In this document: piece by piece, positions 1-7,755 of the stretch
Numbering within the stretch: the first letter of the stretch is position 1
Layout of the letters: each line of letters starts with the position of its first letter
Virus record (IMG/VR): IMGVR_UViG_3300037108_000024
Location: 1 to 24,318 of that record
Source: a virus
Length of the DNA stretch: 24,318 nucleotides
Strand: one strand, 5' to 3'
Translations under genes and position numbers: made by a program
Notes under the pieces: generated by a model
Seen by the model: only the letters and a program-made list of their open reading frames with translations
Database searches by the model: none
What the model was told of the DNA's origin: nothing

Positions 1-1345
1 GTTCCCACGATGGAAACGCTCCACGTTCCTTCGCAAGCTCGACGCTGCTGGCATGTGTAGATAGCGCTAGGGCCCTATAGATGCATTCAACGACGTTTAT
101 CGATTCATCGCTACCGTAACGCATGCCGAGTGCAGCGACGGCGTCACCAAGCGCCGTGACTCCAGTGCCAGTTCGACGACCGTTCACGCACGCCGTTCGA
201 ATGCCATGCCACAACGAAAGCTCACGCTGCTTCTCAGAAATCGATTCAGGATCGCTGGTGACCTTTGCAATGATGCGATCTATCGCTTCAATTTCTAGGT
301 CAACGAGATCGTCCATCAAGCGTTGTGCCTTACGAGCATCGCTGTTGAATGATTCAAAATCAAAACGCGAATTGTCTGTGTATGGATCAACAACATACGA
401 TAAAACATTCAACAACAACAAACGACATGAATCATTTACGCTCAAGGGTAATTCTGAACATGGATTCGTACAAACGGTTTTGAACCCCTTGTCGGCAAAT
501 TCATCCGCCATTGAGTTACGAATCACGGTGTCCCAATTAAGAACGCCTGGTTCGGCTGACAACCAAGCAGCGTGCATTACCTGCGACCAAATTGTCCGCG
601 CCTTGACGACGCGTGTAATTCTAGCAGATTCGATCGTCGACTCAACCGGCCAACGAAGCGTAAAATCAGCGTCCGTTTCAACGGCATTCATGAACTCATC
701 TGTAACGCGTATAGAAATGTTCACACCCGTGATCTTTGTTAAATCACGTTTCGAATTGATGAACGTTTCGATGTCTGGATGGCGAACGTCCAACGTCTCC
801 ATAAGAGCGCCCCTACGACCTCCCTGAGCGACCTCGCGCGTTGTGTTGGAGTACCTCTCCATGAAATTAATGACGCCAGCTGACGTTCTCGCGGCATTGC
901 GAACAACGGTGTTGCGCGGTCTGATGTTGCTAAGATCGACACCAACGCCTCCACGACGTTTCTGTATCTGAAGCATTTCTTCATCGGCTCTTGCAATGGA
1001 TCCATACGAATCAACGGGAGGCGCAATGACGAAGCAGTTCGACAACGATTGAACCTGCGACGAATTTCCAACGGCGCTCATCGGTGATCCTTGCGGTATG
1101 ATGCGCTTGAATCCATCGAACATATCAAAGATTTCATCTTCAGACATCGGATTCGCGTACTTTGCTTCTATACGAGCAAACTCACGTGCCAACCTCCTGT
1201 GCATGTCGGTAGGCGTCAATTCAATGAACTCTCCATTTTCATCACGAAGCGCATACTTCGTGATGAATACCTCAGCAGCTAAAGAATCACCGTTAAAGTA
1301 AGCACACGAGGCGACACGGGCCTCGTCGTATGTGTACGTCGTCAA
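1..1345 (-). CDS. nrdJ: Ribonucleoside-diphosphate/triphosphate reductase, class II-like catalytic subunit (3' end outside window)
   Basis: Reduces ribonucleotides to deoxyribonucleotides for phage DNA synthesis. 448 codons are visible before the left edge. The protein shows the class II-like pattern: IIPQGSPM near residue 83, SLSNCFV with the first redox cysteine at C104, RRGGVGVDLSNIRP near 130, TSAGVINFMERY near 154, RRGALM near 177, and the active-site NPCSELPLS with N294, C296 and E298. VNGRRTGTGVTALGDAVAALG follows near 388. No N-terminal ATP-cone is seen. The start is TTG at 1345, because TAAGGAG (1354-1360) lies 8 nt upstream and no ATG in frame has a comparable site. Adenosylcobalamin dependence is inferred from the motif style; the C-terminal cysteines that would help classify it are outside the window. 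The family call is firm, the class is less so. Confidence 0.9.
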   Translation of the reverse strand, partial: MTTYTYDEARVASCAYFNGDSLAAEVFITKYALRDENGEFIELTPTDMHRRLAREFARIEAKYANPMSEDEIFDMFDGFKRIIPQGSPMSAVGNSSQVQSLSNCFVIAPPVDSYGSIARADEEMLQIQKRRGGVGVDLSNIRPRNTVVRNAARTSAGVINFMERYSNTTREVAQGGRRGALMETLDVRHPDIETFINSKRDLTKITGVNISIRVTDEFMNAVETDADFTLRWPVESTIESARITRVVKARTIWSQVMHAAWLSAEPGVLNWDTVIRNSMADEFADKGFKTVCTNPCSELPLSVNDSCRLLLLNVLSYVVDPYTDNSRFDFESFNSDARKAQRLMDDLVDLEIEAIDRIIAKVTSDPESISEKQRELSLWHGIRTACVNGRRTGTGVTALGDAVAALGMRYGSDESINVVECIYRALALSTHASSVELAKERGAFPSWE

Positions 1346-1422
1346 TTCAATCTCTCCTTACCGACCAACATAAACCATGTGGCGGTCCATACGAACATCT
1401 TGTATACGTTGCAGTGTTTCAT
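1342..1422 (-). CDS. Possible 26-aa leader peptide upstream of the reductase
   Basis: An ATG-started ORF of 26 codons fills the space between the helicase stop (1428) and the reductase start (1345). Its TGA stop (1342-1344) overlaps the reductase TTG start as TTGA, a typical coupling arrangement, and the reductase ribosome-binding site lies inside it. The predicted peptide is rich in aromatic and hydrophobic residues (MFVWTATWFMLVG core), flanked by basic residues. No clear ribosome-binding site precedes its own ATG. It may be a real small membrane-type or leader peptide, or simply an untranslated leader. Confidence 0.25.
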   Translation of the reverse strand: MKHCNVYKMFVWTATWFMLVGKERLN

Positions 1423-1427
1423 AACTA

Positions 1428-2855
1428 TCAGACCGTCTCGGGTTCGTTTGACTTCAACGCACCACCGAACGCAGGATCGTTCTTCATCTCCAACCACTTC
1501 GCCTTGATCTGTCGCTTGTGTTCGTTCTCGTCATCAGTGGAAGCCTTCTGAAAGCTCATGATGTTTCCGCAGATCGCGAACTTGCTACGTGCAGTATCAA
1601 TCTGCAATGGATACACGAGGCCATCACGTCCTGCACGATTTTTCGCAATGCACAATCGACCTTCGCCAGTTGCTTTTTCATACGTCTTACGACTGATGCT
1701 TAAAACAACGTCCGCAACGAACGCTTTGCCATAGGCCTCTGACATATTGTTTAGATCAACGACATCGCTTTGGCTGCCTTCTCTGTTCGATTGGCTCGCC
1801 GTCCAAATTGGAAACTTCTTCTCCTGACCTAGGCTACGCAGTTCCTCGTAAACGAGTTTCAACTCGTGTCGTAAAGCATCGTATTGTCTTGAGGAACGCA
1901 TGATGTCAGCGTAATCTACTACGATGAGTCCCGGTCTGAATCCTCGTAGATCAAGTCGTTCCATGTGTGCTCGAAGCGTTTGAACCGTAGCGGTGTTCGC
2001 CGGAAACCCCTTGATGATCAACCGACCCATCTCACCACCCATCGATTTGTACGCTTCAATCACCTGTTCCTTGTTGGCGATGACGGTGTTCGAATCGATG
2101 TCGCACAGGTTCGAATCATAACGAATCGCCGTTGCTTCCTCAGATAGTTCGAACGTATAGTGAACAACGTTTATTCCTAACTTCAATGCATGACAGCCTA
2201 ACCACACCAAAAAATGAGATTTTCCCACTCCAGTCGGAGCTATTATGACTCCGATCTCGCCCGATCCCAATCCTCCGTTAAGGATGTCCTTCCTGTCGAG
2301 CTCATCAATTCCTGTTGGAACTGCGTTACGTTGCAGGACTGTGAACCTTGCATCGAAGTCATTGAAAAAATCGTGACCCAATGATGGTGATGTACCTACG
2401 CTGACGGCCTTCTTCACTCCCTCAACGATCTGTTCGTACCTACCTTCGTGCATCTGATCAACAGCTGTTGACAGTGCCGCCTTCAACGCCTGTTTTCTAC
2501 AGAAGTCAAGCGATTTATCCTTGACGTAACCAAGATCGCCAACGTCTGGATTTGCTCTCGTTCGTTGAAGGTACTCAATGATCTGATCGCGTAGAATAAC
2601 GTCGGTGCCTACCTTCAACTCATCCTTTATTATCGTTACTAACAACTGCAACGAAGGAAAGACTTTGTACTTCTTAGAATAATCGAAGTAGTGCTTCGCA
2701 AGAAACTGTAGGTACCTCAGATCAAAGTACGAAACGTCGATCACCTCAGATAGTTGTTCTGCCCACTGAGGATCAGTGAGCAATGCCTGCATGATGCGCT
2801 CTTGAAACGATTTTCCATACTCAGAAAAAGATGCACTCATTTTAACATCTGCCAT
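1428..2855 (-). CDS. dnaB: Replicative DNA helicase, DnaB/gp41-like
   Basis: Hexameric RecA-fold helicase that unwinds DNA at the phage replication fork. The first 130 residues form an alpha-helical N-terminal domain like that of DnaB. The motor domain carries Walker A APTGVGKS (about residues 206-213), FELS with the catalytic glutamate near 236, Walker B LIVVDYADIM (about 310-319), the sensor TASQSNRE near 353, and the arginine-rich IAKNRAGRDG near 403, which fits the arginine finger. ATG at 2855 is preferred over the TTG just before it because AAAGGAG lies 7 nt upstream. The ATG overlaps the exonuclease stop as TGATG, so the two are probably translationally coupled. No primase domain is present. 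Family assignment is secure; the partner loader and primase are not in the window. Confidence 0.93.
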   Translation of the reverse strand: MADVKMSASFSEYGKSFQERIMQALLTDPQWAEQLSEVIDVSYFDLRYLQFLAKHYFDYSKKYKVFPSLQLLVTIIKDELKVGTDVILRDQIIEYLQRTRANPDVGDLGYVKDKSLDFCRKQALKAALSTAVDQMHEGRYEQIVEGVKKAVSVGTSPSLGHDFFNDFDARFTVLQRNAVPTGIDELDRKDILNGGLGSGEIGVIIAPTGVGKSHFLVWLGCHALKLGINVVHYTFELSEEATAIRYDSNLCDIDSNTVIANKEQVIEAYKSMGGEMGRLIIKGFPANTATVQTLRAHMERLDLRGFRPGLIVVDYADIMRSSRQYDALRHELKLVYEELRSLGQEKKFPIWTASQSNREGSQSDVVDLNNMSEAYGKAFVADVVLSISRKTYEKATGEGRLCIAKNRAGRDGLVYPLQIDTARSKFAICGNIMSFQKASTDDENEHKRQIKAKWLEMKNDPAFGGALKSNEPETV

Positions 2856-3841
2856 CAAGAAGCTCCTTTGCCATTGCTATTCAACCCTTCAATGCAATTG
2901 AACGTGTACATGAAGTCTGCAACGTTGAAATCGTTGATGCCATCCTTGATGAGCAACCTCACCAATCCAACGTGATCGCTGCGCGGCTCATAGGAGCTCA
3001 ATCGACCATCTATCGTCGCCTGTTGCGTTGCAGAAAGCATGTTTCCATTGAGGTACACTAATGCCCAATTACGTCGTAAATCCTCAACGTGTTCAACGAT
3101 GTCACGAAATTTGTTCGATTCATCAACGTGTGAACTGGCATAATCAATCACATCTTGTAACAGGATATCACCCTCCAATCCAAGAAATGGGAATAGCTTT
3201 GAAACTGTCTTGAAACCAATTCCTCTGAATCCTGGCACGTTGTCGCCCTTATCACCACACAGCGCCTTTGCAATGGCGAAGTGCTTCGACTGAACTCTGA
3301 ACTCCTCAAACACATCGTTTTTCGTCACAAATGTTTTCTTATGAAGGCTATATTGCTTCGTTTTATCGTCTAGCAATTGGTAAAGATCCTTATCAGACGA
3401 CACGATCACCTTGTTACGATCCCTCATGGGACCACAACAAAGGTATGCAACGAGATCATCTCCTTCGCAATCAGAAACGTACAACGAACAGATCGGAATG
3501 CACCTTGACATGTGAATTAATGATTCAAGTTGGTACTTTCTGTTGTCCTCTGTGTCAGGAATATCATCCTCATAAAACCTGTTTAGCTTCTCAGGTCTAC
3601 GCGCGAGTTTGTACTCTGCAAACAGCTTACGTCTCCTAGTCGATCCTCCACCCTCCCACGCCACGTACACAGCGCTTGGTTGAACGTCATCGACCAGCCT
3701 TCTCATGGTCTTTAAAAACCCTATGCACCCTCCCATTTGGTAACCATTCGTTGACATCGTCGGAAATGCTGCCCAACTACGTATGAACAGGTTGTACGCA
3801 TCAATTATCAAAACGGGTCTGTCTGTTTGCGTCAAATCCAT
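2855..3841 (-). CDS. 5'-3' exonuclease / flap endonuclease (FEN-1, T4 RNase H-like)
   Basis: Metal-dependent nuclease that would remove RNA primers and 5' flaps during lagging-strand synthesis. Seen, numbering from the ATG at 3841: LIIDAYNLF (first metal Asp near 14), CEGDDLVAY (acidic cluster near 126-129), VIVSSDKDLYQLL (near 145-157), and GDKGDNVPGFRGIGFKTV (near 196-213), which is the metal site plus helix-hairpin-helix of the H3TH fold. About 328 aa, the usual size for a stand-alone phage enzyme. The polymerase at 9993-11192 has no 5' nuclease domain, so this gene probably supplies that activity in trans. Start choice is uncertain: neither ATG 3841 nor TTG 3859 has a good ribosome-binding site. 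ATG 3841 lies on one arm of an inverted repeat. Confidence 0.92.
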   Translation of the reverse strand: MDLTQTDRPVLIIDAYNLFIRSWAAFPTMSTNGYQMGGCIGFLKTMRRLVDDVQPSAVYVAWEGGGSTRRRKLFAEYKLARRPEKLNRFYEDDIPDTEDNRKYQLESLIHMSRCIPICSLYVSDCEGDDLVAYLCCGPMRDRNKVIVSSDKDLYQLLDDKTKQYSLHKKTFVTKNDVFEEFRVQSKHFAIAKALCGDKGDNVPGFRGIGFKTVSKLFPFLGLEGDILLQDVIDYASSHVDESNKFRDIVEHVEDLRRNWALVYLNGNMLSATQQATIDGRLSSYEPRSDHVGLVRLLIKDGINDFNVADFMYTFNCIEGLNSNGKGAS

Positions 3842-3909
3842 GAACTTCAACAGTAACAACGAAACACGTGAAGTTCAACGGTAGGTAGACTGCATGATAC
3901 CTATCAACG
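3841..3909 (+). promoter_or_regulatory. Divergent intergenic control region with inverted repeat
   Basis: This 68-bp gap separates the minus-strand exonuclease operon from the plus-strand kinase-like gene, so both promoters should lie in or near it. It contains a perfect 9-bp inverted repeat, TGAACTTCA at 3841-3849 and TGAAGTTCA at 3869-3877, 19 nt apart and about 28 bp centre to centre. The left arm touches the exonuclease ATG. A direct repeat CTATCAACGA (3901-3910 and 3917-3926) surrounds the kinase start. No convincing bacterial -35/-10 pair or T4-type late promoter is seen. Confidence 0.4.
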
Positions 3910-4608
3910 ATGGACGCTATCAACGAATGCATCAAACTGATGATTGAAAGAATCAGATCGAAGAACGGTGCCAATGAACGATTCAACCTCTATGAGTTCA
4001 AGTCGTTAGAAACGATACAAGAGCGACTTGAGTATGCCGACAGAAGGTTACAAAAACTAGGCGAGGGTTCGAGCCGAGTCGCGTACACGTTGAGCAGCAG
4101 GTTTGCTATGAAGATCGCATCCAACGAATTAGGACTTATACAAAACGAGGAAGAAGTTGCAATCTATAAAAATGCATCATCTCTATTGAAATCAATCATC
4201 ACAAAGATCCACAAGTACGATGAACAAAAATATACGTGGATCATCGCTGATCTTGTTAGACCGTTCAAATCTGATAAAGAGTTAAATATTGCCGCGACAG
4301 GTCACGATGATGGACGTACTAGACTCATAACCCTCAAAGATATAACTAACGAATATATAACTAACAAATCACCCGAATTGCTACAAAAACTGTACAAATT
4401 ACGCAAGAACAATGAAATTACATTCGATGACATTGACGGTTACATGCAATGGGGTAAAGCGGCAGATGGACGTATTGTGCTTGTTGACTACGGTTACTCA
4501 CAGAGAACAGACGATGCCTATGAACGATGTATGCCATCAACTGAACGTGCACCATCAACTGATCGTGTGCCATCAACGAATGTATGTGTAGACGCACGAT
4601 ACATATGA
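3910..4608 (+). CDS. Protein-kinase-fold protein with atypical catalytic loop
   Basis: The order of motifs fits a small protein kinase-like fold: a glycine-rich loop LGEGSSRVAY (residues 49-58), FAMKIA with the ATP-binding lysine at 68, acidic NEEEV near 79-83 as the likely salt-bridge partner, hinge WIIADLVRP (110-118), then DIDGYMQWG and GRIVLVDYG with a DFG-like DYG at 193-195. The usual HRDxxxxN is not seen; the nearest match, D(I)D...Q, has Gln where Asn normally binds metal. At 232 aa it is short, like other phage kinase-like proteins. The last 35 residues are a low-complexity PST-repeat tail. It is one of only two plus-strand genes here and looks more AT-rich than its neighbours. It could phosphorylate host proteins or be an inactive pseudokinase; the target is unknown. 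Confidence 0.55.
   Translation: MDAINECIKLMIERIRSKNGANERFNLYEFKSLETIQERLEYADRRLQKLGEGSSRVAYTLSSRFAMKIASNELGLIQNEEEVAIYKNASSLLKSIITKIHKYDEQKYTWIIADLVRPFKSDKELNIAATGHDDGRTRLITLKDITNEYITNKSPELLQKLYKLRKNNEITFDDIDGYMQWGKAADGRIVLVDYGYSQRTDDAYERCMPSTERAPSTDRVPSTNVCVDARYI
4531..4584 (+). repeat. Three tandem 18-bp units in the kinase-like gene
   Basis: Units at 4531-4548, 4549-4566 and 4567-4584 share the core CCATCAACTGAACGTG with a few substitutions. They encode MPSTER, APSTDR and VPSTNV. The length keeps the frame, so copy number could change without breaking the gene. The Ser/Thr-Pro character suggests a flexible tail or a phosphorylation target, which is inference. Confidence 0.75.
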
Positions 4609-4614
4609 AAACAT

Positions 4615-4860
4615 CTAAGCAATCGAATCAGGAGGCGGAGGAACTTCCTTCGTTGTTACCATGATCCGTGCAATTTCATCGACCAATTGATTTGCTGATT
4701 TCAACACGTCAGAGTCATCGAACGTAAACTTCCAACACGGCGTGACGTTGACGAGGTTCAATTGCAACTTCCCGTTCCTGAGCAACAACTGATGGCTGTG
4801 CCTCGAAATGGGTGGAAACCTCTTCGTCAACAACTCTAAAAACAGAACAGCATCCTTCAT
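4615..4860 (-). CDS. Hypothetical protein, 81 aa
   Basis: Not recognised. The product starts MKDAVLFLELLTKRF, has a central stretch of alternating hydrophobic residues (KLQLNLVNVTPCWKF) suggesting beta strands, then an amphipathic helix (ANQLVDEIARIMV), and ends in a PPPP tract. There is no signal peptide or membrane segment. Its ATG overlaps the stop of the upstream 136-aa gene as ATGA, so it is the last gene of the dUTPase operon. It ends 6 nt from the convergent kinase-like gene, and no terminator hairpin is visible in that gap. Confidence 0.65.
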   Translation of the reverse strand: MKDAVLFLELLTKRFPPISRHSHQLLLRNGKLQLNLVNVTPCWKFTFDDSDVLKSANQLVDEIARIMVTTKEVPPPPDSIA

Positions 4861-5267
4861 GAACTCACCAACTCCACGTTGCCATAGTAAATCTCAACGT
4901 TATCGTTACCAACTTCGCACAGAACAATGATCCTGATACGATCATCACCTATTATTTCATCGTTATACAACGTAAACAGTTCAAACCCTGCGATCGGCGT
5001 TGAAAATTCAGATTGTTTGATCGGATGACGTTCATCAACGACGATTTCAACATCAGAATCAGGATCAACCAACGTGCACAGCTCGCTCAAATTGAGCAGT
5101 TCACATAGCTTCGGCGAAGCATATGCATCACAAGCAACGACCTTCAACCTCGTATTGAACGGATTCTTCGCCTTTAAAGCGTTTGCTAACCCCTTTTTAC
5201 ACTCAACGATGCTATCAACAAGTGATTCAACGTCGGCTGAAATCGTCCACTGAACGGTAAAATCCAT
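4857..5267 (-). CDS. Hypothetical acidic protein, 136 aa
   Basis: Not recognised. A soluble, acidic product. The middle is rich in short beta-type segments (LKVVACDAY, DVEIVVDER, FELFTLYND, IRIIVLCEV, VEIYYGNVEL). There are four cysteines without a CxxC motif, so a zinc site is not obvious. It sits between dut and the 81-aa gene with a 1-nt TGATG overlap upstream and a 4-nt ATGA overlap downstream. The three genes are therefore probably translated together, which hints at a nucleotide or replication role. That is inference from position only. Confidence 0.7.
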   Translation of the reverse strand: MDFTVQWTISADVESLVDSIVECKKGLANALKAKNPFNTRLKVVACDAYASPKLCELLNLSELCTLVDPDSDVEIVVDERHPIKQSEFSTPIAGFELFTLYNDEIIGDDRIRIIVLCEVGNDNVEIYYGNVELVSS

Positions 5268-5713
5268 CAGCCGGCGACACCAGTCGATCCGAATCCACCT
5301 TCACCGCGTTCGGTTTCATTCAATTCATCGACAACGTCAAACGTTGCTTGAGTAACAGGAACGAACGCGATCTGTGCAATGCGATCGCCCGAATTGATGT
5401 TAAAATCATAATAGCATGAATGATTGATCAATAAAATCTTCAGTTCTCCTCGATAATCGCTGTCTAACGTACCAGGAGAATTGAGAACGGTGATGCAATG
5501 TTTCAACGCCAATCCAGACCGTGGCCTAATCTGACACTCGTACCCATCCGGGACCTCGAGAAAGAGTCCGGTGCCGATCAAAGCTGTTCCACCACGCATC
5601 TGAACGACGGCATCATGGGCGGCTCGAACGTCGCAGCAAGCAGAACCGGCGGTAGCATACGTTGGCAACGAAGCGGTAATGGCATCCAGTTTAACTTTTA
5701 CGTTGATGTTCAT
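5267..5713 (-). CDS. dut: dUTPase (deoxyuridine 5'-triphosphate nucleotidohydrolase)
   Basis: Hydrolyses dUTP to dUMP and pyrophosphate, keeping uracil out of phage DNA and feeding dTMP synthesis. All five trimeric dUTPase motifs are present in order: AGSACCDVRA (near 22-31; the usual Gly after AGSA is Cys), PRSGLAL (64-70), NSPGTLDSDYRGEL (78-91) with the catalytic Asp in DSDYRGE, GDRIAQIAFVP (108-118), and the P-loop-like RGEGGFGSTG near the C-terminus. At 148 aa it is of normal length. The ATG at 5713 has AAGGA about 14 nt upstream, a rather long spacing. It lies just downstream of the homing endonuclease gene. Confidence 0.96.
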   Translation of the reverse strand: MNINVKVKLDAITASLPTYATAGSACCDVRAAHDAVVQMRGGTALIGTGLFLEVPDGYECQIRPRSGLALKHCITVLNSPGTLDSDYRGELKILLINHSCYYDFNINSGDRIAQIAFVPVTQATFDVVDELNETERGEGGFGSTGVAG

Positions 5714-5718
5714 TGTTG

Positions 5719-6519
5719 TTACGTTATCCTTTCGTCTATCAGTGTTTTTAACTGCGTTGAATTCATCTTCTTAATGTCACTTTCCCAAAGAACAAGAACT
5801 TTATAACCCATTTCAATTAATTCATTTACTCTACGTTCATCATTATGCCATAATTCTTTGGCTAACGTTTTCTTATGTCCAATGATGTCATCAGATTTAA
5901 AAATCGATGGATTTGCGTGCCAATAATTTCCATTAACTTCAATGATCAAATTCAATGATTGAACGTACACATCACACAAGTAATGAAGAACTGGAAACTG
6001 CGTTTTGTACTCAACACGTAATTCATCTAGCATGGTTTGAACCATCAATTCAATCTTTGTGTTCTTAGATTTCGTGGGTAAAACGTTCTTTGACATCCAA
6101 TCTGCTTGGCGTTTAATGGCTTCATCGTGACCAAAATCAGCAACCCACTTATCAAAGTTAGACATTCGCATGCGATGCGTGACAACTCGATTTTTTATTT
6201 TTTGACGATAACTCTCGACGCTTAGTGCAACCTTCATTGCCTTTGCGTGACGTTCACGGTACAAAGAATCCTGCCACATTTCATTCAATCCTACGCGTCG
6301 TCGTTTTTGAATTTCATCATCATTAAGCATGATGATTGCTTGTTCACGACAATGTCGTTTATTAACATCGCTATTACGCCATTCGTCTAACCACGTTTGT
6401 TTGGCTAAAACAACGCCTGGAAACATTCGTTTGTACTCTTCACACGTCAATCCATGTTTCTTGATGTGCGAGTTAGAAACCATCGTGAATTGTGCATGAC
6501 ATATCATACACTCGATCAC
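5719..6519 (-). CDS. Vsr-like (EDxHD/PD-(D/E)XK) homing endonuclease with N-terminal zinc finger
   Basis: The N-terminus has a C2H2-type finger, CMIC plus HIKKH, followed by GLTCEEYKRMFPG, a combination seen in phage homing nucleases. The C-terminal 120 residues match the very-short-patch-repair nuclease fold: TKIELMVQTMLDEL, LCDVYVQSLNLIIEVNGNYWH and NDERRVNELIEMGYKVLVLWE. These would give the E...D...H catalytic pattern of the I-Bth0305I-type family. The GTG start at 6519 is preferred because the next ATG (6507) would remove the first zinc cysteine. The GTG directly follows the recA stop (TAAGTG). The gene is visibly AT-richer than its neighbours, suggesting transfer. It lies between recA and dut without interrupting either, so it is probably a free-standing mobile nuclease. 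Confidence 0.8.
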   Translation of the reverse strand: MIECMICHAQFTMVSNSHIKKHGLTCEEYKRMFPGVVLAKQTWLDEWRNSDVNKRHCREQAIIMLNDDEIQKRRRVGLNEMWQDSLYRERHAKAMKVALSVESYRQKIKNRVVTHRMRMSNFDKWVADFGHDEAIKRQADWMSKNVLPTKSKNTKIELMVQTMLDELRVEYKTQFPVLHYLCDVYVQSLNLIIEVNGNYWHANPSIFKSDDIIGHKKTLAKELWHNDERRVNELIEMGYKVLVLWESDIKKMNSTQLKTLIDERIT

Positions 6520-7755
6520 TTAACTCTCGTCTTCAACGTCATCGCTTGCTGGCGATTCACCCTCGTCCATGGCTTTCTCGCCCACTTTTAGCGTATATGT
6601 AGCCTCGATCACCTTATCGACGAAGAACTTCGTCTGTGGATCCTTCATCACGTCGCCGAATGCAGGCTTGTAGAACTTCTTCTCAACGAGAACTTCACCC
6701 GTCTTCGTATCACTGACAATTAGATCCTTCCAAGCTGATGTACCCGCAACTGTTGCCATGACGTTGTGAACAACGCCCTTTTCATCCGTCCAATCGAATG
6801 TAACATCGTTTTCTGCGCAGTACGAACGAACCTCATCAAAGATGTACTCGCATTCTGAAATTCCAGATCCGAAGATGATATCAAACTCGTATTTTCTGAA
6901 AGGATGAGCGACCTTGTTCTTCTTCACGGTGCAGATCACGTGAATTCCGATGACGTTTCCGTGTTTATCCTTGACCTGCGATCCAGATGTCAATCGTAAT
7001 CGAACGCTAGCATGGTATGGAATAGCTTTTCCGCCCGGCGTCGTTTGTGGATCACCGTGCATCACGCCGATCGCGTCCCTCAGTTGATTGACACAGATGA
7101 ACGTGATGTTGTTCTGACCGATGACACCCGTGATCTTTCGCATCGCCTTGCTTATGACGCGTGCCTGTAGACCCATCGTATCCTTATCGTAATCACCCTC
7201 AAGTTCAGCCTTTGGCGATGATGCCGCAACTGAATCCCAAACAACGAGAATTGGCACATCCTTCGTCGAAGGCATCGACTTTGCCTTTAGAATGATCGAT
7301 TCAACGATCTTGAACACCTCTTCTGTACAGTGTGTATCGCAGTACACAAATCGCTTACGAATGTCAATTCCCATCAACTTGAGTTTATCGATCGGCGTTG
7401 CATTCTCCGTGTCAATATATACGACTAGTCCGCCCATCGCTTGGACATTAGCAGCTGTATGGTAGACAAGGTGACTCTTACCAACTGAAGGAACTCCGGC
7501 GATCTCGATGATCCTTCCCTCAGGATAACCTCCTCCAGGAGCGTTCCTGATCGCATAATCTAATTGTATGGATCCAGTCGGAATCCAACGTTTAACAACA
7601 GTTGGAGCCTGCGTTTCCGCCAAGTTATAAGCAACTCGTAGACCAAATTCCTTATTTATATCTCGAATAAGCGAACTTGTCAGCTGATCTAACTCATCGA
7701 GTACTTCTGTATCAGTTTTAACAGAACCTGCTTCGAGCTTCTCTTTCTTGGCCAC
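6520..7755 (-). CDS. uvsX: RecA/UvsX-family recombinase
   Basis: ATP-dependent strand-exchange protein for recombination-dependent replication and repair. Numbered from the chosen start: Walker A GVPSVGKS (about 87-94), YIDTENA (113-119) with the catalytic Glu region, Walker B ILVVWDSVAA (169-178), CVNQLRDAIGV (221-231) with the L2-region sensor Gln, and PGGKAIPYHASVRLRL (240-255) as in RecA. The C-terminus is acidic (DEGESPASDDVEDES), as usual for the family. The frame stays open upstream to 7872, but the GTG at 7755 is chosen: GGAGG lies 4 nt before it, homology begins just after, and the upstream 39 codons would run through a tRNA-like fold. The product would be 411 aa. The leader may be structured. 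Confidence 0.93.
   Translation of the reverse strand: MAKKEKLEAGSVKTDTEVLDELDQLTSSLIRDINKEFGLRVAYNLAETQAPTVVKRWIPTGSIQLDYAIRNAPGGGYPEGRIIEIAGVPSVGKSHLVYHTAANVQAMGGLVVYIDTENATPIDKLKLMGIDIRKRFVYCDTHCTEEVFKIVESIILKAKSMPSTKDVPILVVWDSVAASSPKAELEGDYDKDTMGLQARVISKAMRKITGVIGQNNITFICVNQLRDAIGVMHGDPQTTPGGKAIPYHASVRLRLTSGSQVKDKHGNVIGIHVICTVKKNKVAHPFRKYEFDIIFGSGISECEYIFDEVRSYCAENDVTFDWTDEKGVVHNVMATVAGTSAWKDLIVSDTKTGEVLVEKKFYKPAFGDVMKDPQTKFFVDKVIEATYTLKVGEKAMDEGESPASDDVEDES

Noticed and set aside
123-827. Open plus-strand frame of 234 codons opposite the ribonucleotide reductase
   Set aside because: The minus strand here encodes the conserved reductase without a break; the opposite frame has no recognisable domain and no ribosome-binding site.
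7652-7660. TATAAATAA on the minus strand, like a T4 late promoter
   Set aside because: It lies inside the uvsX coding sequence (encoding DINK) with no gene start downstream to serve, so it is probably chance.
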